Shown here: piece by piece, positions 54,932 to 63,298 of the stretch
How positions within the stretch are numbered: position 1 is the stretch's first letter
Layout of the letters: every line of letters begins with the position of its first letter
Assembly: GCA_900542255.1 (NCBI GenBank)
Contig: UQMR01000001.1
Coordinates: 36,759 to 100,758 of the forward strand
Length of the DNA stretch: 64,000 nucleotides
From: an uncultured Porphyromonadaceae bacterium
GTDB lineage: Bacteria; Bacteroidota; Bacteroidia; Bacteroidales; Barnesiellaceae_A
Reading direction: 5' to 3'
Notes under the pieces: model-generated
Databases searched by the model: none
Told to the model about the DNA's origin: nothing
The model's input: only the letters and a program-made list of their open reading frames with translations
Program-made: the position numbers and the translations under genes

Positions 54932-55370
54932 CAGTATCGCTTCGGCTCAGAATCGTATGCTCGATAAGTATGCCGATATGGAAGGTGTAGAATCGGTATA
55001 TATCTCGAAAGCCATGTTTGAGTATATCTCGGCCGATGATGACCTCGATATATCGGGCGACATTGAGATAGGGAAAATCATTAGCGATATAGATTGCCTG
55101 CAACTCATCTCTACCGAGAATCCTCGCATGATAGAAAAGATTTCGCGCGAGCTTGTTTTCGACAGCTCCAACGGTTATTCCGAGCTGATGCGCATCAAGG
55201 ACGATGACGAGAGGACGTTTGTATATCAAAAGAAAATCAAGAAAGATATCAACGAGTATATTCTCTATATCACCGAGTGCAAGCGCAACGGCAGTATCGA
55301 GGAGCTTGTTGTCATAAGTCTCACAGGCCGCCTCACTCCCCGCGACATACAGCGCGCCATAGACGACTGA
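54891..55370 (+). CDS. DUF4252 protein, second copy
   Basis: 159 residues. Signal peptide (TCIFLLLIAFSSIASAQ); mature part with DKYADMEGVESVYISKAMFEYISADDD and the C-terminal ELVVISLTGRLTPRDIQRAID, which mirrors the end of the first DUF4252 protein (GKLKPEDLQELQ). The start lies 41 bases inside the upstream gene, in another frame. It probably acts in the envelope in the signalling pathway that ends at the sigma factor. Terminator directly after. Confidence 0.78.
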   Translation: MRQTCIFLLLIAFSSIASAQNRMLDKYADMEGVESVYISKAMFEYISADDDLDISGDIEIGKIISDIDCLQLISTENPRMIEKISRELVFDSSNGYSELMRIKDDDERTFVYQKKIKKDINEYILYITECKRNGSIEELVVISLTGRLTPRDIQRAIDD

Positions 55371-55408
55371 TGGCGTAGGGGCGTATAGCCTGAAATGAAT
55401 AGCATCGT

Positions 55409-55443
55409 ATCCGCCGGGCCGTAAGAGGCCCGGCGGATTTTTT
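55409..55443 (+). terminator. Terminator of the ECF sigma cassette
   Basis: Perfect 12-bp stem ATCCGCCGGGCC / GGCCCGGCGGAT (loop of 6) followed by a run of six T. Starts 39 bases after the last stop. Confidence 0.93.
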
Positions 55444-55579
55444 GTCTCCGGTTATGCCGGGCATTGCAGTCGGGTGGGGTATGCGGTACGATTCTCCGTC
55501 GGGGCACCCGTCGCTGTTTATGTCCCCTCTTCCGCAAGAATATTTGTGCTAAATTTTCAATGCATGATTTGCACTTTCA

Positions 55580-55611
55580 TTTGTTTGAATAGTCCGATTT
55601 GCGTATCTTTG
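55580..55611 (+). promoter_or_regulatory. Promoter of the triple-AAA gene
   Basis: TTTG (55580-55583), 20 bases, TATCTTTG (55604-55611): exact consensus. The predicted start is about 38 bases before the ATG at 55656. Confidence 0.8.
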
Positions 55612-55655
55612 TAGTCACCGCCAAATTTCAACGGCAGTCTAATATTTACACGAAG

Positions 55656-58600
55656 ATGGAACCCCAAGAGTTTAATAATGAATGGAATAGTGCGTGTGGC
55701 AGCAATATTCCGAGTTTCCGGGTAGAGACGGCATGTATAGCTTGTTCGCCATATTCTGTGATGGGCGATGTGCGCCAGTTGCGCCGGATGTATCGTCCCG
55801 AAGAAGGCCCTTATGTACACGTGACATTCTATTTGCACAACATGTACTATAAGGCAGCCGATTGGGAGGCCGATTTTATGGTGCAGCTGGTAGGAAGTAC
55901 CGTAGCAGAAGAGAGAGTATACGTAGAGGTGTCGAGCGAAGAGCCTACGGCCAAGGTGAGGGCAACATTCAAGTGCGGTGAAAAGGATACAATAGACAAG
56001 GGCGAGTGGATTGTGAGACTTTTCCAGTGCAAGAGAGATGGAAAAACGCTCGAAGACGAGCAGCTCTTTACGGTAATAGACCTTCCGCCCCATTATACGC
56101 AGTGTTTCGAGTTTTTCTCTTTCGATTTATACAGGGGAGAAGTGACGGATGACGACGTCGTGAATGCCAAGTCGCAATATTGCTTCGACTCACACGACCT
56201 GGATGCCGTGACGATGCTATATATAGCCAAAAACAAGCTCGATAGGGAGTGGACCCCCGAGTTTGTCTTCATGCTTTTCGACGAGGCGGGGCGCATCGTA
56301 ACGCAGCAAATGGAGAATGTGCCGCTGATTCCCTTGGACAAAGATAGCAAGTGTATCTATTTTAGGCATACGCTGTTGGGTACGGCCAAAGGCTTCTTGT
56401 CGCCCGGCTTCTATACGCTGAAAATCATGTTTCTCGAAGATGTTATCCTGTCGGTGTCTTTCGAGGTGGGCAAAGAAGACCGCTTCGGGCTGTATGGAAA
56501 GGATGCCGTACAGCCGCACAAGTCGGCAGGAACTCCCAAGATGGTGAAATCGGATGCCGTGGCTGCTCCTATGGAGCAGCTCGATGCCATGATAGGATTG
56601 TCGTCGGTCAAGAAAAAACTTCACGAATTTATCGACCTGGCACGGCTCAATTATAAGCGTCGTACCGCCGGTCTGCCCACCCAGTCGCTACCGTTGCATG
56701 CCGTCTTTATCGGTAATCCCGGCACCGGCAAGACCACAGTGGCCAATCTTATAGGCAAGATATTCAAAGATGCCGGCCTGCTTTCCAAGGGGCATGTCGT
56801 TTTTGAAGAGCGTAGCACGCTGATAGGACAGTTTTACAGCAGCGAGAGCGAGAAGACGCTCAATGCCTTGAATCGTGCCGAGGGAGGAATCCTTTTTATC
56901 GATGAGGCATATTCGCTGTACAAAGCCGACGACCCCAAAGACCCGGGTTTGAATGTACTGGAAACGCTTATGACGGCGTTGGCCGACGAAGACCGCCGCG
57001 ACTGGATGCTCATTCTGGCCGGCTATCCCCGGGAGATGAAAGCCATGTTGGAGGCAAATCCCGGCCTCAACTCGCGCTTGCCCGAGAGCAACCGCTACTA
57101 TTTCGATGATTATAACGTCGATGAGTTGATGCAGATAGCCGACCTTTATTGCCGAAAATATCAGTACAGCTTTACCGAGGAGGCTCGCAAGGCACTGTAT
57201 AGTGTTGTGCGCAGGGCTTACAGCATCAAAGATGAAACCTTCGGTAACGGGCGATATATAGAGAACCTGCTGACCAACGAGGTGCTGCCGGCCTTATCGG
57301 CACGCGTATGCGCCAAGCCGTCGCCTACGGTCGAGGAGTTGTCGACGATTGTGTATGAAGATATTCCCTCGGCGGGCTGCGGCGACTATAACAAGTCGTT
57401 GCAGAAGTTGCAAAAGATGGTGGGTCTCGACGAGCTGAAAAAGAACATAGAGAGCCATCTCAATTTCGTGAAACTGATAGCGTTGCGGCGCGAGGCTGGG
57501 TTGCATACCGAGCAACCCCCTCTGCACATGGTCTTTACGGGTAATCCCGGTACCGGAAAGACTACCGTGGCCGACTTTATGGGCGAGATTTATTATTCGC
57601 TCGGACTTCTGTCGAGGGGAAATGTGATACGGGTAGAACGCACCGACATGGTGGGGGCTCATATTGGCGAAACCGAGAAGAAGATGAAGCGTATCCTCAA
57701 ACAGGCACAGGGCAACGTATTGTTTATCGACGAGGCATATAACCTCTTTATCGGTGGCGAGAATGCAAAAAACGACTTCGGGTTGCGAGCCATAGAGGCG
57801 TTGCTCTCGGTGTTGAGCCGCGAAGAGGTAGACATGTTGGTGATACTGGCCGGCTACCCCAAGGAGATGGAGGATATGCTGGCGAGCAATCCCGGGTTGC
57901 GGTCGCGTTTCCCGTATATATTCCATTTTGAGGACTATTCTGTCGATGAGCTGTTGCAAATCGCCGATTTGGTGGTGCAACGCGGAGGCTATCGTTTTAC
58001 CCCCGGTGCGCGAGAAAAGCTGCGTGCGCTTGTCGAGAAGGAGTGCCGCAAGAAGAGTGTCCACTTTGGTAACGGGCGGTTTATCTCGCGGCTTATATCT
58101 ACCCGCATTATCCCGGCCATGAGCAACCGTATCGCCGCATTGCCGGCCGGCGAGCTCGTCGATGCCGAGGTGTTGCAGACGATACTTCCCGAGGATGTGC
58201 CTATAACCGAGGAGGAGGCTGTTGCCATACGCAACAACAGTTTCGATGAAGAGGAGATAAAAAAGGCTCTGCAAGAGCTGGACGACATGGTAGGGCTCGA
58301 AAAGGTAAAGGTCGCCATCCATAATTTTGTAGAAGTGGCCCGTTATCGCAACAAGCAGGGCTGTGTCGCCGACGATGTGCCTATGAAGTGGAGCTTTGTG
58401 GGGAATACGGGGACCGGGAAAAGTACGGTGGCCGGTATTATGGGGCGTCTGCTACACGCCATGCACATGCTCGAAAAGGGGCAGATGGTAGAGCTGAAAG
58501 CCGAAGAGATATACAACGTCCCCGATTACAAGGTCGACGAGATATTGCGTTCGGCCATGGAACGTTCGAGGCAAGGGTTGCTCTTTGTCGATGGCGACGC

Positions 58601-59093
58601 CCCCCAGTTCAAGAACCCGCAATCGCATTTCGACAGCGAGAAGCTGCGCATCAAGCTCACCTCCTTTACGGCAGAGCTGCCCGGCTCGTATGCACTGATT
58701 ATCGCCGAGCACGAAACCATACGTCAGCCCCTTGTCGCCGGATTGTCGCGGCGCGGGGTCGTAGAGATAGACAATACGCTGGTGTTTGAAGATTACAGCG
58801 CTGGCGAGCTGTATGAAATCCTTACCAAGATGTTGGGCACCGGATATGCTCTCTCTGTAAGCGACGAGGCTGCGGTCGTACTGAAAACATATATAAGCGA
58901 CATATGCCGCTATCGCGATATGGGATATGCCAATGCCCGCACGATGAAAATCATTGCCCGTACCATAGCCGACATAGCGCAGCTGCGCGAAAGCCGCAGC
59001 GAGGAGGGTGCGACGCGAGGTATCGTGATGGCCGACGATGTACGCAGCTTTGTGTGGGACGGCTCCTTTGCGCCCCGCAAGGTGGGATTTTGA
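55656..59093 (+). CDS. Triple-AAA ATPase, CbbX/SpoVK-like, with novel N-terminal domain
   Basis: 1145 residues. The first about 300 residues are a beta-rich domain of no recognised family (for example YVHVTFYLHNMYYKAADWEAD and GFYTLKIMFLEDVILSVSFEVG). Three AAA modules of the CbbX/SpoVK type follow. Module 1: Walker A GNPGTGKTT 353-361, Walker B ILFIDEAYSL with D416 and E417. Module 2: Walker A 629-637, Walker B VLFIDEAYNLF with D692 and E693. Module 3: Walker A GNTGTGKST 916-924, but Walker B reads LLFVDGDA, so the catalytic glutamate is replaced by glycine at 980. Each module is separated by helical linkers. Modules 1 and 2 are likely active, module 3 likely only nucleotide-binding. Partner and substrate are unknown. 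Located between the ECF cassette and dnaE. Confidence 0.85.
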   Translation: MEPQEFNNEWNSACGSNIPSFRVETACIACSPYSVMGDVRQLRRMYRPEEGPYVHVTFYLHNMYYKAADWEADFMVQLVGSTVAEERVYVEVSSEEPTAKVRATFKCGEKDTIDKGEWIVRLFQCKRDGKTLEDEQLFTVIDLPPHYTQCFEFFSFDLYRGEVTDDDVVNAKSQYCFDSHDLDAVTMLYIAKNKLDREWTPEFVFMLFDEAGRIVTQQMENVPLIPLDKDSKCIYFRHTLLGTAKGFLSPGFYTLKIMFLEDVILSVSFEVGKEDRFGLYGKDAVQPHKSAGTPKMVKSDAVAAPMEQLDAMIGLSSVKKKLHEFIDLARLNYKRRTAGLPTQSLPLHAVFIGNPGTGKTTVANLIGKIFKDAGLLSKGHVVFEERSTLIGQFYSSESEKTLNALNRAEGGILFIDEAYSLYKADDPKDPGLNVLETLMTALADEDRRDWMLILAGYPREMKAMLEANPGLNSRLPESNRYYFDDYNVDELMQIADLYCRKYQYSFTEEARKALYSVVRRAYSIKDETFGNGRYIENLLTNEVLPALSARVCAKPSPTVEELSTIVYEDIPSAGCGDYNKSLQKLQKMVGLDELKKNIESHLNFVKLIALRREAGLHTEQPPLHMVFTGNPGTGKTTVADFMGEIYYSLGLLSRGNVIRVERTDMVGAHIGETEKKMKRILKQAQGNVLFIDEAYNLFIGGENAKNDFGLRAIEALLSVLSREEVDMLVILAGYPKEMEDMLASNPGLRSRFPYIFHFEDYSVDELLQIADLVVQRGGYRFTPGAREKLRALVEKECRKKSVHFGNGRFISRLISTRIIPAMSNRIAALPAGELVDAEVLQTILPEDVPITEEEAVAIRNNSFDEEEIKKALQELDDMVGLEKVKVAIHNFVEVARYRNKQGCVADDVPMKWSFVGNTGTGKSTVAGIMGRLLHAMHMLEKGQMVELKAEEIYNVPDYKVDEILRSAMERSRQGLLFVDGDAPQFKNPQSHFDSEKLRIKLTSFTAELPGSYALIIAEHETIRQPLVAGLSRRGVVEIDNTLVFEDYSAGELYEILTKMLGTGYALSVSDEAAVVLKTYISDICRYRDMGYANARTMKIIARTIADIAQLRESRSEEGATRGIVMADDVRSFVWDGSFAPRKVGF

Positions 59094-59178
59094 GTTGTAA
59101 CCTGAAAACAGCCCGAGAACGAAGCCCCGGTCTCTGAAAAAGGCAGAGAGAGAGGCGGCGTGTGTGGCGTAAAATTTT

Positions 59179-59186
59179 TATCTTTA
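59179..59186 (+). promoter_or_regulatory. Near-consensus -7 box of dnaE
   Basis: TATCTTTA, 68 bases before the ATG; one mismatch from the consensus. No good terminator was found between the triple-AAA gene and dnaE, so some read-through is possible. Confidence 0.4.
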
Positions 59187-59253
59187 TAGCTCGATAAAGA
59201 GGCGGTACAGTGTGCTGCCGTATGGATTGTAACATGTGTAAAAACAGATAATT

Positions 59254-62200
59254 ATGAAACATCCGTTTGTGCACTTGCATGTGCATTCGCAATATTCTGT
59301 TCTCGATGGGCAGGCTTCGATACAGGCGTTGGTCGACAAGGCGATAGCCGACGGCCAGCGGGGTATGGCGCTGACCGACCATGGCAATATGTTCGGCATT
59401 AAGGAGTTCTACAATTATGTCAAGAAGAAGAACGGGAAAATAAAAGACCAGATAAAGGAGCTGAAAAAGAAAATTGCAGCCATAGAGGAGGAAGAGAAAG
59501 CCGCCGGGGAGAAGAGTGTCGCTGATGATGCCGGTGCCGCCGATGTTGCAGCCCCGGCCGAAGGAGAAGCGGCGAAAGCACCCTTTGACAAGGAGGCCAA
59601 AGAGGCCGAGAAGGCGCGCTGTCAGGAAGAGATAGCCGCGCTGGAACAGAAATTCTTCAAACCCATCCTCGGCTGCGAGATGTATGTGGCACGACGTTCC
59701 ATGGCATCGCGCAGCGACAAGATAGATGGCGGCGGATGGCACCTGATAGTCTTGGCAAAGAATGAGAAAGGATACCATAACTTGGTGAAACTGGTATCGA
59801 ACGCATGGACGCGCGGTTACTATTACCATCCGCGTACCGACAAGACCGAGCTCGAAAAGTATCGCGAGGGGCTTATTGTCTGTTCGGCCTGTCTGGGCGG
59901 GGAGGTTCCTCAGAAACTGATGAAAGAGAGCGTCGAAGCCGCCGAGGAGAGTGTCAGATGGTTCAAGGAGATATGGGGCGACGACTATTACCTCGAACTG
60001 CAACGCCACAAGGCTACTGTGGCGCGGGCAGCCCACGATACCTACGAGAAACAGGTAGAGGTGAATAAATATCTGGTAGAGATAGCCCGTCGGCAGGGTG
60101 TGAAACTTATATGTACCAATGACGTGCATTTTGTAGACGAGGAGAACGCCGAGGCACACGACCGTCTGATATGCCTCAATACCGGTAAAGACCTCGATGA
60201 CCCAACCCGGATGCTTTATACCAAACAGGAGTGGTTCAAGACGCAAGAGGAGATGAGTGCCGTCTTCGATGACATCCCCGAGGCACTGACCAACACACTC
60301 GAAATACTCGATAAGGTAGAGACCTACTCGATAGACCATGCCCCCATCATGCCCACCTTCAAGATTCCCGAGGAGTTTGGTACGGAGGAGGAGTATCGTC
60401 GCCGCTTTACGGATGAAGACCTTTTCAACGAATTTACGCGCGACGAGCATGGCAACGTGACGATGAGCGAGGAGAAAGCCCGCAAAAAGATAGAGGACAT
60501 GGGCGGCTATGACAAGTTGTACCGTATCAAGCTCGAAGCCGACTATCTGAGCAAGTTGGCCTTTGAGGGTGCAGCCCGCCGATACGGCGACCCGCTCTCG
60601 GACGATTTGATGGAGCGGATAAAGTTTGAGTTGCACATCATGAAGACGATGGGTTTCCCGGGCTACTTCCTCATTGTGCAGGATTTCATAGCGGCAGCCC
60701 GTCAAATGGGCGTGTCGGTAGGTCCCGGCCGTGGTTCGGCGGCAGGTTCTTGCGTAGCATATTGCCTGGGCATTACGCAGATAGACCCCATTAAATACGA
60801 CCTGCTTTTTGAGCGCTTCCTGAATCCCGACCGTATATCACTGCCCGATATAGATATAGACTTCGATGATGATGGCCGCGGACAGGTGTTGAAGTGGGTG
60901 ACCGACAAATACGGCTACGAGAAAGTGGCGCATATTATCACATACGGTACGATGGCCACGAAACTCTCTATCAAAGATGTGGCGCGTGTCGAGGGGCTCT
61001 CTATTCCCGAGTCGGACAGGCTCACGAAACTCATCCCCGACCGCCTGCCCGAAGTTGACGGCAAGTCACCCAAGGTAAATCTGAAAAACTGTATCGCCGC
61101 CGTGCCCGAGTTGCGCGCCGCTTGCGACAGCGACAATGTAAAGATAGCCGAGACAATGCGCTATGCGCAGATGCTCGAAGGCAATGTGCGCAATACCGGT
61201 GTACATGCCTGCGGTGTGATAATAGGACGTGACGACATTACCGACTGGGTGCCCGTGAGTACGGCCGATGACAAGACAACGGGCGAGAAGATGCTCGTGA
61301 CGCAGTACGAGGGCAGCGTGATAGAGGAGACGGGAATGATAAAGATGGACTTTCTCGGCCTTAAAACACTCTCCATCATCAAAGAGGCGGTAGAGAATAT
61401 ACGTTTGCGCTCCGGCAAGACGATAGATATAGACAGCATATCGATTGACGACCCGGCTACCTATAAGCTCTATTGTGAGGGCCGTACGACAGGAACCTTC
61501 CAATTCGAGTCGCCCGGCATGCAAAAGTATCTGCGTGAGTTGCAGCCTTCGACCTTCGAGGACCTTATCGCCATGAATGCGCTCTATCGCCCCGGACCTA
61601 TGGAGTATATTCCGCAGTTCATCGCACGCAAGCATGGGCAGGAGCCTATCACTTACGATATTCCCATCATGGAGAAGTATCTGAAAGATACGTACGGCAT
61701 CACCGTATATCAGGAGCAGGTGATGTTGCTCTCGCGTCTGCTTGCCAACTTTACGCGGGGCGAGTCCGACGCGCTGCGCAAGGCTATGGGTAAGAAACTC
61801 AAAGACAAGCTCGATGCCTTGAAGCCGAAATTCATATCGGGCGGAAAAGCCAACGGGCATGACGAGAAGATACTCGAAAAGATATGGGGCGACTGGGAGA
61901 AATTTGCTTCGTACGCCTTCAACAAGAGCCACGCGACATGCTATTCGTGGGTAGCTTTTCAGACGGCATACCTGAAAGCCAACTATCCGTCGGAGTATAT
62001 GGCGGCAGTGCTCAGCCGCAACCTCTCGGACATAAGCGACATAACGAAGTTTATGAACGAGTGTAAGTCGATGAAGATACAGGTATTGGGCCCCGATATA
62101 AACGAGAGTCAGTTTAAGTTCTCGGTAAACCGTCGCGGCGATATCCGTTTTGGCCTGGCAGCCATCAAGGGTGTAGGCGAAGCGGCCGTGCAGGCAATCA

Positions 62201-63171
62201 TTGCCGAGCGCGAGAAAGGCGGCAACTACGCGTCGATATTCGATTTTATAGAGCGCATCAATCTCTCGGCATGTAACAAGAAAACGATAGAGTCGCTTGC
62301 GCTTGCCGGAGCCTTTGACAGTTTCAAGGAGGTAAAACGGGAGAATTTCCTCCCCGCCGCCGAGGGTGAGATAGGTTTTGTAGATACGCTTGTAAGATAC
62401 GGGCAGCGTGTGCAGGCCGACCGCTCGGCGCAAGTAACCTCATTGTGGGGCGAGGCGGTGATGGCATCTACGACGAGCCATCCCGAAATACCCGAGGTGC
62501 AGGAGTTGCCGCAGGTGCTGCGACTGGAACGGGAGCGGGAGCTGGTGGGCTTGTATCTCTCGGCACACCCCCTGGACAATTACCGCATAGAGCTCGAATA
62601 TGGTTGTAATACCCGCATGTCTGACCTGAAAAACCGGGAAGAGTTGCTCGGCAAAGACCTTACCTTGGGCGGCATTATTGTGGGCTATCGCGAGAGCATA
62701 GGCAAAACGGGAAACCCCTATGCCTTCTTGAAGATAGAGGACTATACGGGGGCCGAGGAGATTCCGCTCTTTGGCAAGGACTATGTAAACTACTCGAAAT
62801 ACGGGAAGACTGGTACCAATACCTTTGTATATGTGCATGCACGCTACGAACGCAGCCGATACAATAACAAGATAAATCTCACGATAAGCTCGATAGAGCT
62901 GCTTGCCGATGTGCAAGGGAAGCTATTCGACCGCTTGGTCGTGAAGTTGCCGTTGAGTGCCCTGTCGGAGGCTTTTATAGGAGCTCTGTCGGAGCAGTTG
63001 CACGAAACTTCGCACAATAGCGTGACGATTTCGTTGAAGATTTACGATGCCAAGATAGACCGTTGGGCCATGCTGCGCACCCGTCGCCGCTACCGCCTGA
63101 CCCCCGAGCTGCTCGATTTCTTGCAGTTGTGGGATGAGTCGAACGAACCCATAACTTTTGAGCTGAGTTGA
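59254..63171 (+). CDS. dnaE: DNA polymerase III subunit alpha
   Basis: 1305 residues. It is the replicative polymerase. The PHP domain begins FVHLHVHSQYSVLDGQASIQ; the catalytic aspartates lie in PDIDIDF at 531-537, with GPGRGSAAGSCVAYCLGITQ just before. HhH and OB-fold regions follow (GGIIVGYRESIGKTGNPYAFLKIEDYTG). Between residues about 58 and 133 a charged, Ala-rich, coiled-coil-like segment (KKKNGKIKDQIKELKKKI through EEIAALEQKFF) is inserted in the PHP domain; the Escherichia enzyme has only a short loop there. The enzyme is otherwise complete. A bidirectional terminator follows. Confidence 0.97.
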   Translation: MKHPFVHLHVHSQYSVLDGQASIQALVDKAIADGQRGMALTDHGNMFGIKEFYNYVKKKNGKIKDQIKELKKKIAAIEEEEKAAGEKSVADDAGAADVAAPAEGEAAKAPFDKEAKEAEKARCQEEIAALEQKFFKPILGCEMYVARRSMASRSDKIDGGGWHLIVLAKNEKGYHNLVKLVSNAWTRGYYYHPRTDKTELEKYREGLIVCSACLGGEVPQKLMKESVEAAEESVRWFKEIWGDDYYLELQRHKATVARAAHDTYEKQVEVNKYLVEIARRQGVKLICTNDVHFVDEENAEAHDRLICLNTGKDLDDPTRMLYTKQEWFKTQEEMSAVFDDIPEALTNTLEILDKVETYSIDHAPIMPTFKIPEEFGTEEEYRRRFTDEDLFNEFTRDEHGNVTMSEEKARKKIEDMGGYDKLYRIKLEADYLSKLAFEGAARRYGDPLSDDLMERIKFELHIMKTMGFPGYFLIVQDFIAAARQMGVSVGPGRGSAAGSCVAYCLGITQIDPIKYDLLFERFLNPDRISLPDIDIDFDDDGRGQVLKWVTDKYGYEKVAHIITYGTMATKLSIKDVARVEGLSIPESDRLTKLIPDRLPEVDGKSPKVNLKNCIAAVPELRAACDSDNVKIAETMRYAQMLEGNVRNTGVHACGVIIGRDDITDWVPVSTADDKTTGEKMLVTQYEGSVIEETGMIKMDFLGLKTLSIIKEAVENIRLRSGKTIDIDSISIDDPATYKLYCEGRTTGTFQFESPGMQKYLRELQPSTFEDLIAMNALYRPGPMEYIPQFIARKHGQEPITYDIPIMEKYLKDTYGITVYQEQVMLLSRLLANFTRGESDALRKAMGKKLKDKLDALKPKFISGGKANGHDEKILEKIWGDWEKFASYAFNKSHATCYSWVAFQTAYLKANYPSEYMAAVLSRNLSDISDITKFMNECKSMKIQVLGPDINESQFKFSVNRRGDIRFGLAAIKGVGEAAVQAIIAEREKGGNYASIFDFIERINLSACNKKTIESLALAGAFDSFKEVKRENFLPAAEGEIGFVDTLVRYGQRVQADRSAQVTSLWGEAVMASTTSHPEIPEVQELPQVLRLERERELVGLYLSAHPLDNYRIELEYGCNTRMSDLKNREELLGKDLTLGGIIVGYRESIGKTGNPYAFLKIEDYTGAEEIPLFGKDYVNYSKYGKTGTNTFVYVHARYERSRYNNKINLTISSIELLADVQGKLFDRLVVKLPLSALSEAFIGALSEQLHETSHNSVTISLKIYDAKIDRWAMLRTRRRYRLTPELLDFLQLWDESNEPITFELS

Positions 63172-63233
63172 GAAGAGTATCTGTTTTGTAGCGCCCGGAT
63201 GGCCATATATTTCACGGGCGGGGATCTTTATAT

Positions 63234-63270
63234 AAAGCGGGGCTGTGGCATTTCGCCACAGCCCCGCTTT
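63234..63270. terminator. Shared terminator between dnaE and manA
   Basis: Perfect 16-bp stem AAAGCGGGGCTGTGGC / GCCACAGCCCCGCTTT (loop of 5), between two convergent genes, with T on both tails. Confidence 0.92.
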
Positions 63271-63298
63271 TATGGGTTGGGATGCTGCGGTTGCAGCA

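Noticed and set aside
58951-60705. 584-residue open frame on the minus strand opposite the triple-AAA gene and dnaE
   Set aside because: It crosses two real genes and its product has no recognisable pattern.
61066-62433. 455-residue open frame on the minus strand inside dnaE
   Set aside because: Entirely antisense to the conserved DnaE sequence; no motif.
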